This document shows positions 16,958 through 24,130 of a DNA stretch of 64,000 nucleotides, piece by piece. Under the pieces are notes generated by a model. The model was given only the letters and a program-made list of their open reading frames with translations. It was not told the DNA's origin and did not search any database. The stretch spans positions 2,046,001 to 2,110,000 of the forward strand of contig NZ_AP017369.1 in the NCBI RefSeq assembly GCF_002355155.1, written 5' to 3'. The DNA is from Corynebacterium suranareeae (GTDB lineage Bacteria > Actinomycetota > Actinomycetes > Mycobacteriales > Mycobacteriaceae). Made by a program: the position numbers and the translations under genes. Within the stretch, counting starts at the first letter, position 1; every line of letters begins with the position of its first letter.

Positions 16958-19387
16958 CTACCGCTTCGCCAGGCGCTTCTTTTCTACCTGTGCAAGTGCG
17001 TCGTCAAGATTCTTCGGCCCTGTTTTCGCAGCTAGTTCTTTCGCCTCCACATCATCAAGCTCCTTCATCTTGCGCGCAGCCTTCTCCTCAAAGCGCTCTT
17101 CGCGGTGCTCGGCCTTGGCCTGAATAGCCACCACATCCAAATCCGCTGTACCCACCATGGTCGTGCCACCGCCGTAGTGCTTATCTCGCTTGGATCGTCG
17201 CCTACCGCGCTGCGCTTCAATCTTGCGGCGCTGCTCCATATAAGGATTCACACCCAACGCAAGGTTGGTTTCAAACACCACATTGGTCGCACCTCGGCGC
17301 AAATAGCTCGCACCAGAATTCTGCGTTGTTACCAACCGCGCCAAGTCCATCGGAATCTGACTGTTAATCAGCGACTGATACATATCCACCGAGTCAACAT
17401 TCATCGGGCCCAAAATGGTGTACGCAGCACGTTGGAACTGGTTGAAACCGACAGTGCCAAGCATGGCGTCCATCGAACTGTAGAGATAGGCCACTCGCCC
17501 ACCACGCTCAGCCATGTAACCAAACTGATTCGCCAAATAATCCTGCACATCAACATCGACAATGCCATCAGCACCGTGGATAATAACCACATCACCTTGA
17601 CCGAGCGTCTCCACGGCAAAACCAATGACGTTAACTAGCTGTGCCATCGCAACACCTGCGCCACGTCGCAGCAAACCAGAAAAATCATAGATCACGCGGC
17701 GTGCAGAGTTAACAGAGTCAATGCCATCTGCAGTGTGCTGATTAAACAAGTCACCGTGAGTATCGAGCAAATCTTTATAGGTCAATCGCAGCACAGAAAT
17801 AGCTCGGAACATATCGGGGTCTTTCACACCCTCGAACTTCTGCCTCTCATACTCTTGATCAAGATAGGACACAAAGACAGAGAGCAGCGGGATCTGATCA
17901 TGAGGAACCCCAACAAGTCGCAATTTGTCTCGGTTTTCACCAGCGTTAAGAGCCCACATACTCATGTCCACATAAAAATCTGTGATGATCTCTTTGAGCT
18001 TTCCACGCAATAGCGCCAGCTCAGAAGTCTTATCGCCCAGTGCTTGCTCGGTCATGAACACGATCTTGTCCATGTGTGTTGAATACAGCGACAGCTCATC
18101 TTCTTGCTTACCAAAAAGCTCAAACATGTTGAGATCACCGCTGGTCATGTCCACATGCGCGGTCATAGATTCTAACTTCGGCCCCATTTCATCAAGCTTG
18201 GCGCCATTGAGCACCAGATGCACCACGCGACGGTTGTTGAGCAACGCTGCCTGGGAGATCTTCGACCCCCACATATCAACCACACGTGGTCGATTCAGCA
18301 ATGGCGAGGTGTTAATAGAATTATCTGCGCATACGACATGTCCAGACCAACGATCCACATCAAAAAGCACAGCGGAGTTGTTGACATCGCCACGCATGAC
18401 ACCGACGTATTCGCCGGCAACATCGTTAAGACCATTGGTGACCAAAGAATAAGAACCTGCAAATTCGGTCGAAGTAAAGTGGAACCCTTTACCTCGCTTT
18501 TTACTATTCTTGGTAAAAATCTGTGACAGCTCCTGGCGCTGCTCACCGTGGTGTGCAGCAATATCCATTCGCGATAAGTGCTCGATGAAACTGCGTCGAA
18601 TCTTCTCTACAGTAGAATCCAAAATCTCAAGGCTTGGTCCGCGCAACAGCAGGCGGTTGTGCACAGTCAAATATGATGCACCGTCATCAAGTTCAGCAAT
18701 CACTTCATCAAGATCAAGTCCACGTTTGACTGTCTTGCGACGATTCGACTTGGTGGAAGAATCTGCCAAGTCCGATTCCTCTGTCTTGGAAAGTCGGTCA
18801 GTGTTTTTTAGGTTGTCATCAATCCATGACTGCTTCATACGCTCCACCTGCTCAAAGAGCACAGCGGAAACACCCTCAGGAAGGTTACGCGGAATACGGT
18901 TCACTCCCCAGAAGGCACCGAATTCATCCTTGGCATCCTCATTGTGGAAAAACGACAAAATAGTGCCGATTTCATCATCCACCTCAAAATAATCTGAGTG
19001 GAAAACATAATGTTCCCGTGGCTTAATCACCATGAGGTGGCCATGATTTTCCATGGTGCCTAACGCTGCCTGCGCGTCCTTTTTCTGCTGGCGAGTCATC
19101 GTCTCGTCAGCAAGATCATCGCCAGACTCGTCCACATCATCCGTGGCAGCGCTGGTCGCACGATCGTCAAGGTCACCAAAACCAAATGATCCACTCAGGG
19201 TGCGCGCAGTGCGCGCAGGTACAGGTGTGGTTTCCTCGGGCGCGCGACCAATGATGCGAGCTCCCAGTGAGGGTGCTGGGAGTGGTGCTCCTGTGTCAGG
19301 TGTTGCATGAAGTGCATCAATCTCCGTAGCGGAGGTGTCTGCAGGTGTTTTCGACTGCTTTTTCTTGAGTCTGTTTAGAAGTTTCAT
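16958..19387 (-). CDS. VirB4-like transfer ATPase homologue with degenerate P-loop
   Basis: 809 residues. The arrangement (N-terminal domain with HGHLMVIKPREHYVFHSDYFEVDDE, middle GEYVGVMRGDVNNSAVLFDVDRWSGH, then the motor-like region) follows VirB4/TrbE proteins, which power type IV secretion. At the expected Walker A site (about 350-362) the sequence is CADNSINTSPLL, so the GxxxxGK(S/T) core is missing and the lysine position reads Thr. At the Walker B site (about 600) it reads VVIIHGADGIVDVD, without the hydrophobic-DE pair. The surroundings remain ordered (RRVVHLVLNGAKLDE, RGGRVAYLYSS). The C-terminus is a basic, Lys/Glu-rich coiled coil. It may be a structural subunit, with a true motor encoded outside the window. 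The gene shares its leader element with the VirB6-like gene. Confidence 0.62.
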   Translation of the reverse strand: MKLLNRLKKKQSKTPADTSATEIDALHATPDTGAPLPAPSLGARIIGRAPEETTPVPARTARTLSGSFGFGDLDDRATSAATDDVDESGDDLADETMTRQQKKDAQAALGTMENHGHLMVIKPREHYVFHSDYFEVDDEIGTILSFFHNEDAKDEFGAFWGVNRIPRNLPEGVSAVLFEQVERMKQSWIDDNLKNTDRLSKTEESDLADSSTKSNRRKTVKRGLDLDEVIAELDDGASYLTVHNRLLLRGPSLEILDSTVEKIRRSFIEHLSRMDIAAHHGEQRQELSQIFTKNSKKRGKGFHFTSTEFAGSYSLVTNGLNDVAGEYVGVMRGDVNNSAVLFDVDRWSGHVVCADNSINTSPLLNRPRVVDMWGSKISQAALLNNRRVVHLVLNGAKLDEMGPKLESMTAHVDMTSGDLNMFELFGKQEDELSLYSTHMDKIVFMTEQALGDKTSELALLRGKLKEIITDFYVDMSMWALNAGENRDKLRLVGVPHDQIPLLSVFVSYLDQEYERQKFEGVKDPDMFRAISVLRLTYKDLLDTHGDLFNQHTADGIDSVNSARRVIYDFSGLLRRGAGVAMAQLVNVIGFAVETLGQGDVVIIHGADGIVDVDVQDYLANQFGYMAERGGRVAYLYSSMDAMLGTVGFNQFQRAAYTILGPMNVDSVDMYQSLINSQIPMDLARLVTTQNSGASYLRRGATNVVFETNLALGVNPYMEQRRKIEAQRGRRRSKRDKHYGGGTTMVGTADLDVVAIQAKAEHREERFEEKAARKMKELDDVEAKELAAKTGPKNLDDALAQVEKKRLAKR

Positions 19388-19423
19388 CTATCCCCAATTC
19401 ACTTTAAGAGAAATATATTAAAC

Positions 19424-19436
19424 AAACTTTAACACA
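19424..19436 (-). promoter_or_regulatory. Shared leader element AAACTTTAACACA
   Basis: Identical to the element upstream of the VirB6-like gene, here 37 bases before the VirB4-like start; TCCCCAATTCA is also shared between the two leaders. Confidence 0.45.
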
Positions 19437-19494
19437 AAGAAAGTCTCTATTAAATGTCATTTCATTAGTGCAACCGCCACCCAGAAGACACGAA

Positions 19495-19529
19495 AAAGCA
19501 GGTTGTCGGATCTTCCGGCAACCTGCTTT
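19495..19529 (-). terminator. Strong terminator after the PrgI/VirB3-like gene
   Basis: Eleven-base arms AAAGCAGGTTG and CAACCTGCTTT, extended by CGG/CCG pairs inside. Confidence 0.8.
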
Positions 19530-19543
19530 AAAAAACGTCGCGA

Positions 19544-20413
19544 CTACTTCTTCTTATGTCCGTAAATACTGCGCAACAGGTCATTAACCTCAAACCCGTT
19601 GAGTTGACGACACTGCTTGTACATCGCACTTGAGTTTTCTACCTCAGAGAGCAAAATCTCTTGTGCAGTATGCAGTGCGGCGTCATTCGGTGAATGCAGC
19701 GCCAAATACTGGTGAATTGAGCTGAATTTTCCACCTACGTCATAACGCAAAATATCAAGTGATTCCTCCATAAGCTTGGTGAGCTCAGGGTGTCGATACA
19801 CCAGGTTCTGGTTTTTACGTTCGACGTTGGCGACCTGACTAAATACTGCTTGGGATTCCTTTGTCGTGATGAAATTCCACTGCGTGTCTGTTTCTACTTT
19901 TTGCCAAAAAGAATCTACGCGGTCAACAATCTGACTCCGATCGCCAGAGAACAACAACGCTGAGGCTGTACCCACAACCGAGTAGAAATAACCCACACTG
20001 CCATCCAAGTAGCGCACATAACCATCTTCATCGACACTTTTAATACCGACAAGCTGCATGAATGGGTATGGCGCAGTATCACGTCGTGTGGAAATTCTAC
20101 GGTGTTGTTTCTGCAGATAGCCGAACAGAGCCGGCAGCTGCATAAACTTCATTTCCTTGGTTTTAGTCCACTGTCCGAAATAAGCAGCGAAACCAATGAC
20201 CCACAACACAATGATGATTTTCAGCCACACCGGTGAGTGCTTGACCGGTGGTGTCATAATCACAGCTGCAGTGGAAATAAACACCACAAACCAAAACAGC
20301 AAAACTTTAACAGGGATAATGCCCAAGCTAAACGACTTGGTGGTAATCGGGATCTCATAATCCAGCACACTGCGCGCCAGGGATGGTGGAACTTTGTATT
20401 CTGCTTTTGCCAT
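19544..20413 (-). CDS. PrgI/VirB3-like membrane protein
   Basis: 289 residues. Two adjacent membrane helices at about 32-52 (PVKVLLFWFVVFISTAAVIM) and 62-80 (WLKIIIVLWVIGFAAYFG) follow a short N-terminus with YKVPPSLARSVLDYEIP. This is typical of PrgI/TcpE/VirB3 proteins. The soluble part (about 100-289) begins VGIKSVDEDGYVRYLDGSVGYFYSVVGTAS and resembles the N-terminal domain of VirB4 proteins. The function that is often one polypeptide may therefore be shared between this gene and the VirB4-like gene next to it. It ends in a basic tail (YGHKKK). Membrane recruitment of the VirB4-like subunit is the probable job. Confidence 0.6.
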   Translation of the reverse strand: MAKAEYKVPPSLARSVLDYEIPITTKSFSLGIIPVKVLLFWFVVFISTAAVIMTPPVKHSPVWLKIIIVLWVIGFAAYFGQWTKTKEMKFMQLPALFGYLQKQHRRISTRRDTAPYPFMQLVGIKSVDEDGYVRYLDGSVGYFYSVVGTASALLFSGDRSQIVDRVDSFWQKVETDTQWNFITTKESQAVFSQVANVERKNQNLVYRHPELTKLMEESLDILRYDVGGKFSSIHQYLALHSPNDAALHTAQEILLSEVENSSAMYKQCRQLNGFEVNDLLRSIYGHKKK

Positions 20414-20469
20414 CTCACACCTTCTTTCTTCAATCTATCATTTGACTCTTGTGCTGCACATGCTCGGGG

Positions 20470-22749
20470 TTAGTCTCGCGGTGCCAGCTGGAAGCCGACA
20501 AAGGAGTTGCCGTTGTACTCGCCGCGCTGCAGCGATCCCCGAGCTGTGTACGGCTTCTTTGCCTTCGACATAGCATCGAAAGCAATCTCGCGACCTTCAA
20601 GCAGATCGGCGATCTCCTTGTCGGTGAACTTGTGACCACCCCATACGCGCTTGAAGCGAATCTTTTTACCCTCAACCTTCCACACACCCACCGCGTACAC
20701 AGCTGGGTCTGCAGAGGCAATGCGATCAACCTGACCCTTAAACCCAAAGAAATTGATGGTCTTGCCGTCTTTGTTGAAGCTTTGATGCGCTAGCTTGCCG
20801 GTGACTGTCGTGATCTGCCCACCAATCATCGCATCGGTAATGGTGAGCTCCTCACCATTGAGCAACGCCTCACATTCAGCATCGCTAAATTCATGCCCGC
20901 AGTAGACCTTCTTAAAGCTCACCTGCTCGCCGTTCCAGATGCCGGAGTGCTTCGCAGTGGGGGTAAAAGTAGTAGTCATGAGTTTCTTTCCTAGTTCTTG
21001 GGGGATGTTTTTTGCGTTGCGGGTCATGGTGGCAATATCCTCTTCGACCCACTGTTTCACTGGCTCTAGTGCCTGCTCTGCGGTCTTTTCACCAGCAGCA
21101 ACCGCAGCCATATCCGCATAAACGCGCTCGGTCAATTTGAGGTCGCCAATATGGGTGCCAGGAAGCAGCAGATAATTCAGTTGCCCTGCGTCAGTCATAG
21201 TGACTTTGCCGCGAGTTTCTTTGAGCAATGCTGACTTGCCGGCTGTGACCTCGGCATAAGTGCTCGTTCGTGTCGCACCGGTACCGACATCATGCTTATC
21301 GAGCTGTTTCATCAACCACGTCATCGACGGATGCGGTGGTCGCTGCGGAAAACCCTCAAACACCTCTGGCTCAGCACGGTTACCAATCCCCTGCTGTGCT
21401 GCATCACTGCCGGCAGCGGCATCATCAGTCTCGGCGTCTACGTCGAAAATACCCTTCCAACCCAAGGACTTCGGTACGTTCGCGGTACCGAGAAACGCTG
21501 GGTAATCCACGACGCGGCCTTTTTGGTGCTCATAGAGGTAATCCTCTGCCAGCATCGTGAGGTAGCTCTTAGCCAGCACTTCATAAATGCGCTGTCCGAG
21601 CACACCATAGGTGGTTTTCACCGCTGCAATACTGGCCGGCACATTAAATCCCGGACGGTTAGCACCGTGGGCACCCTTAGGCTTGACGTGGGTCGATCGT
21701 GGCTGCCTATGCGTAAGGTCAGCCGGATTCACACCGACCAGGCCGGCAATCTTATCTACCAGTGGCGCAAGTTCCTTAAACTGCTCAGGGGTAATCGTCT
21801 TATCCTCGGTACGCGGATAAGACACCACCTGTGCTTCATACATCTGCTGATAGGTCTTCAGCACGTTCTTTGCGCTAAAACCTTCTTTGGACAGCAATGC
21901 CGACAGGCTTGCCAAGTCAAGTAGACGTGGCGGCGCCGTCTTTTTCATGCTCTTCTCATAGCATTCGACAGCACTTGCTTTGTACTGCTGCGGTACCTCG
22001 TCGCGAGTCTTATAACGTGGCTCCTCGGGGTTGACGTAACTTACCCCGTGATCATCAGTGAAGCGGTTTTGATAAAAAGGAGTCTTTTTATAATCGTTGT
22101 ACGCATCTAAGCCCTGCCCCACAATCGCAACCATGGCAGATTTCAGGCGCCCATTGCGCAAGACTGCACGCCGACCAGTGGCCTCCAACACTTTGGTGGC
22201 ACCGCGAGTCCACTGCATCGACAGCAGATCAAAGCGTGATCGGAATTCCGCCTTAAGATAATTGGGCTCGTCATGCATGGAGGTCACATCGCGACGGTTG
22301 ATAAACGCCTGCTGAATCGAGGCCGGCGCCTCATCAACAAATTCCATACGCTGAATCTTCTTGGTGTCTAACCCCAGCTCAGCGATAATCTCCCACGCCA
22401 ACAGATCGCCTTCACCCGTGGGATCAATATCTGATCCGATCACAATGGTGTTGCAACTGCTCAAGGTTTTCTTAATGCGCGCAATCGTGTTGGCTGCGCC
22501 GTGCTTTTGCTCCCGTGACCACAAAAACTGCCTCTCGTCCCACGGCAGCTTAGCGAGATCCCAGTATCCACCGATTTCATCGGCATAGCTTGGCGGCACC
22601 ATCTCTTCTGGTTCCACGAACTCATAAAGATGCCCACTGGCTGCAGCAATGACGTATTTCTCGCCGTTATAAGTACCAGAGGGTCCGCCGAGGGCTTTCG
22701 CAAAGTTTTTTGCAGCCGAAGCTTTCTCCGTCAAAATTCCAATTGTCAA
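20470..22749 (-). CDS. Type IA DNA topoisomerase (TopB-like)
   Basis: 759 residues. The TOPRIM domain shows LTEKASAAKNFAKAL at the N-terminus and VIGSDIDPTGEGDLLAWEI at about 100-118, with acidic metal ligands and a Thr in place of the usual Arg of DxDREGE. The active-site tyrosine is in QVVSYPRTEDKTITPEQF near residue 310. The tail (about 600-750) has two repeats (GHEFSDAECEALLNGEEL and GHKFTDKEIADLLEGREI) like those of plasmid and ICE topoisomerases. It would relax or decatenate DNA during element transfer or replication. It is encoded beside the repeat-rich non-coding region and divided from the helicase by it, which suggests a replication or transfer-processing unit. Confidence 0.85.
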   Translation of the reverse strand: MTIGILTEKASAAKNFAKALGGPSGTYNGEKYVIAAASGHLYEFVEPEEMVPPSYADEIGGYWDLAKLPWDERQFLWSREQKHGAANTIARIKKTLSSCNTIVIGSDIDPTGEGDLLAWEIIAELGLDTKKIQRMEFVDEAPASIQQAFINRRDVTSMHDEPNYLKAEFRSRFDLLSMQWTRGATKVLEATGRRAVLRNGRLKSAMVAIVGQGLDAYNDYKKTPFYQNRFTDDHGVSYVNPEEPRYKTRDEVPQQYKASAVECYEKSMKKTAPPRLLDLASLSALLSKEGFSAKNVLKTYQQMYEAQVVSYPRTEDKTITPEQFKELAPLVDKIAGLVGVNPADLTHRQPRSTHVKPKGAHGANRPGFNVPASIAAVKTTYGVLGQRIYEVLAKSYLTMLAEDYLYEHQKGRVVDYPAFLGTANVPKSLGWKGIFDVDAETDDAAAGSDAAQQGIGNRAEPEVFEGFPQRPPHPSMTWLMKQLDKHDVGTGATRTSTYAEVTAGKSALLKETRGKVTMTDAGQLNYLLLPGTHIGDLKLTERVYADMAAVAAGEKTAEQALEPVKQWVEEDIATMTRNAKNIPQELGKKLMTTTFTPTAKHSGIWNGEQVSFKKVYCGHEFSDAECEALLNGEELTITDAMIGGQITTVTGKLAHQSFNKDGKTINFFGFKGQVDRIASADPAVYAVGVWKVEGKKIRFKRVWGGHKFTDKEIADLLEGREIAFDAMSKAKKPYTARGSLQRGEYNGNSFVGFQLAPRD

Positions 22750-22776
22750 AGTATTAACCTTTCTTACTTTTTTAAT

Positions 22777-22786
22777 ACTTTAACAC
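22777..22786 (-). promoter_or_regulatory. Shared leader element ACTTTAACAC
   Basis: Ten-base match to the leader elements of the VirB6- and VirB4-like genes, 28 bases upstream of the topoisomerase start. Confidence 0.4.
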
Positions 22787-23021
22787 GGTCAAGAAACTAA
22801 TTGAATTAGTTATTTGGGTTATTCAACCACCCCAGCCGCATGGTCAGCGCCAACAACTCCCAACGAGCCACCATGACCGAATTTTCTGCTATCGCAGAAC
22901 GGATTTATTTATAGGATTTGCACATAACTAGTGCCATCTAGGTCGCTCACTAAGTGAGACTGTAGTCCCACACGGTGAGATGACGGCTGAAAAACTGCAC
23001 AAACGTGAATTTAATTCGAGC

Positions 23022-23061
23022 GTAACGTTACGTATCGTTACACTCCGTTACACAGCGTTAC
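23022..23061. repeat. Phased CGTTAC iterons
   Basis: CGTTAC starts at 23026, 23036, 23046 and 23056, exactly 10 bp apart, with an inverted GTAACG overlapping at 23022. One-turn spacing puts all copies on the same face of the helix, as expected for cooperative binding of an initiator or partition protein. Confidence 0.75.
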
Positions 23062-23126
23062 AGCACCAAAGATGCACGTCAAAGACCCTTTTATTATATT
23101 AAAGTTAATTATTAAAATAATATAAG

Positions 23127-23199
23127 CGTTACATTAAAGTTACATAAAAAATACACTGTGACCTGCATGAATGCAAAAGTGTAACGTTGTAACGATACT
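23127..23199. repeat. CGTTAC copies and left arm of a long inverted repeat
   Basis: CGTTAC at 23127 with the variant AGTTAC at 23138, then GTAACGTTGTAACGATACT at 23181-23199, which contains two GTAACG copies 8 bp apart. The reverse complement of this 19-mer recurs at 23421-23439. Confidence 0.7.
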
Positions 23200-23420
23200 G
23201 TGCATGTTTTACGTACACGCGAGGGATCGCAATAATCCGTTATGGCTTTTACCTATCATCACCACCGTGCAGAGTAGTAGTGCTCATGTGCACGCTTATG
23301 GGGTGAAAAGTAGTAAAACGACATAGCATGATGCTCATATGCGCTTTTAAGTACTTATGTGTCCTATTTCACGTTTATGAGTTTTTACTCTTACTCTTCT
23401 GTCAATATTAAAGTTCCAAA

Positions 23421-23439
23421 AGTATCGTTACAACGTTAC
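23421..23439. repeat. Right arm of 19-bp perfect inverted repeat
   Basis: AGTATCGTTACAACGTTAC is the exact reverse complement of 23181-23199. The arms are 221 bp apart. Confidence 0.8.
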
Positions 23440-23488
23440 AAACCACAATTTTGTGACTATAGTTGCACGTCAAAGGATACTTTTAGGT

Positions 23489-23597
23489 GTAACTTTAGCT
23501 TTTTCGTATCGTTACACCGTAGCGCTACAAAACTACTGTTACAGCAGCTCAAGGCATGTTTTTGGGGTGTAACGATACTGTGGCTTTGTAACGTTAC
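23489..23597. repeat. Further GTAACG/CGTTAC repeats
   Basis: CGTTAC at 23510 and 23592, GTAACG at 23569 and 23588, plus variants GTAACT (23489), CGCTAC (23523) and TGTTAC (23537). The pair at 23588-23597 forms the palindrome GTAACGTTAC, as at 23022-23031. Confidence 0.7.
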
Positions 23598-24006
23598 GTT
23601 CATAATTAAATTCATATATGTGTCTGTTATACGCACTTTCGTTCTATTTCGATAGCCAAGTAGTTACTGTGTTGATAATTAAAAACTTATGGGAATTTTG
23701 AGGTTCTGCACAGCGTCACTTTTTCCGGTATATTCGAAATCGTTGAAACTGTAGTCATAACACTGTTATGAGAATGTCAAAGGTGCACTAACAAGCCCCA
23801 GGGCATACATCAACCACTGCCCTACATCGTGCACGGCGGCGCCACGGTCTCTACGCACAGCAACAACTAAAGGCACTGTTTTTCATGCCCCTGTGCGTGT
23901 TTAAGCACCTCAACCATTGTGCACAGGCACAAACCAGCACAACACCACTCAAGCCGTTAAACAGACGCGAAAATACAACAGCGTCCTTCTTCTTAGGGGA
24001 CACAAA

Positions 24007-24053
24007 AAAGCAGCTTGCTCCGGGGCACTTACACCCTCGAAACAAGCTGCTTT
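24007..24053 (-). terminator. Terminator after the helicase gene
   Basis: Eleven-base perfect arms AAAGCAGCTTG and CAAGCTGCTTT, about 80 bases behind the helicase stop. Confidence 0.7.
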
Positions 24054-24130
24054 AATTCTTGGCGCTAATTGCTCAGCGCCACCATCACAGCAGTAGCAAC
24101 GACCACCACTACCCCACACATCAACACCAT

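Larger units (their letters stand above)
22787..24006. other. Long AT-rich non-coding region, possible origin or partition locus
   Basis: About 1.2 kb without a convincing gene, between the topoisomerase and helicase genes. It holds the CGTTAC repeats listed separately, a duplicated TGCACGTCAAAG at 23073-23084 and 23464-23475, and A/T-rich tracts (around 23091-23155). Short frames here lack RBS and homology. The position beside replication genes fits an origin of replication, oriT or a partition site. Confidence 0.5.

Noticed and set aside
18510..18992. Plus-strand frame inside the VirB4-like gene
   Set aside because: Serine/arginine-rich composition typical of an antisense shadow, no RBS, overlaps a supported gene completely.
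23020..23600. CRISPR array
   Set aside because: The repeats are 6-19 bp, occur in both orientations and have no regular spacers; no cas genes are near.
23359..23655. 98-codon frame in the non-coding origin-like region
   Set aside because: It starts without RBS, has biased aromatic and cysteine content and runs through the repeats; no sign of coding.
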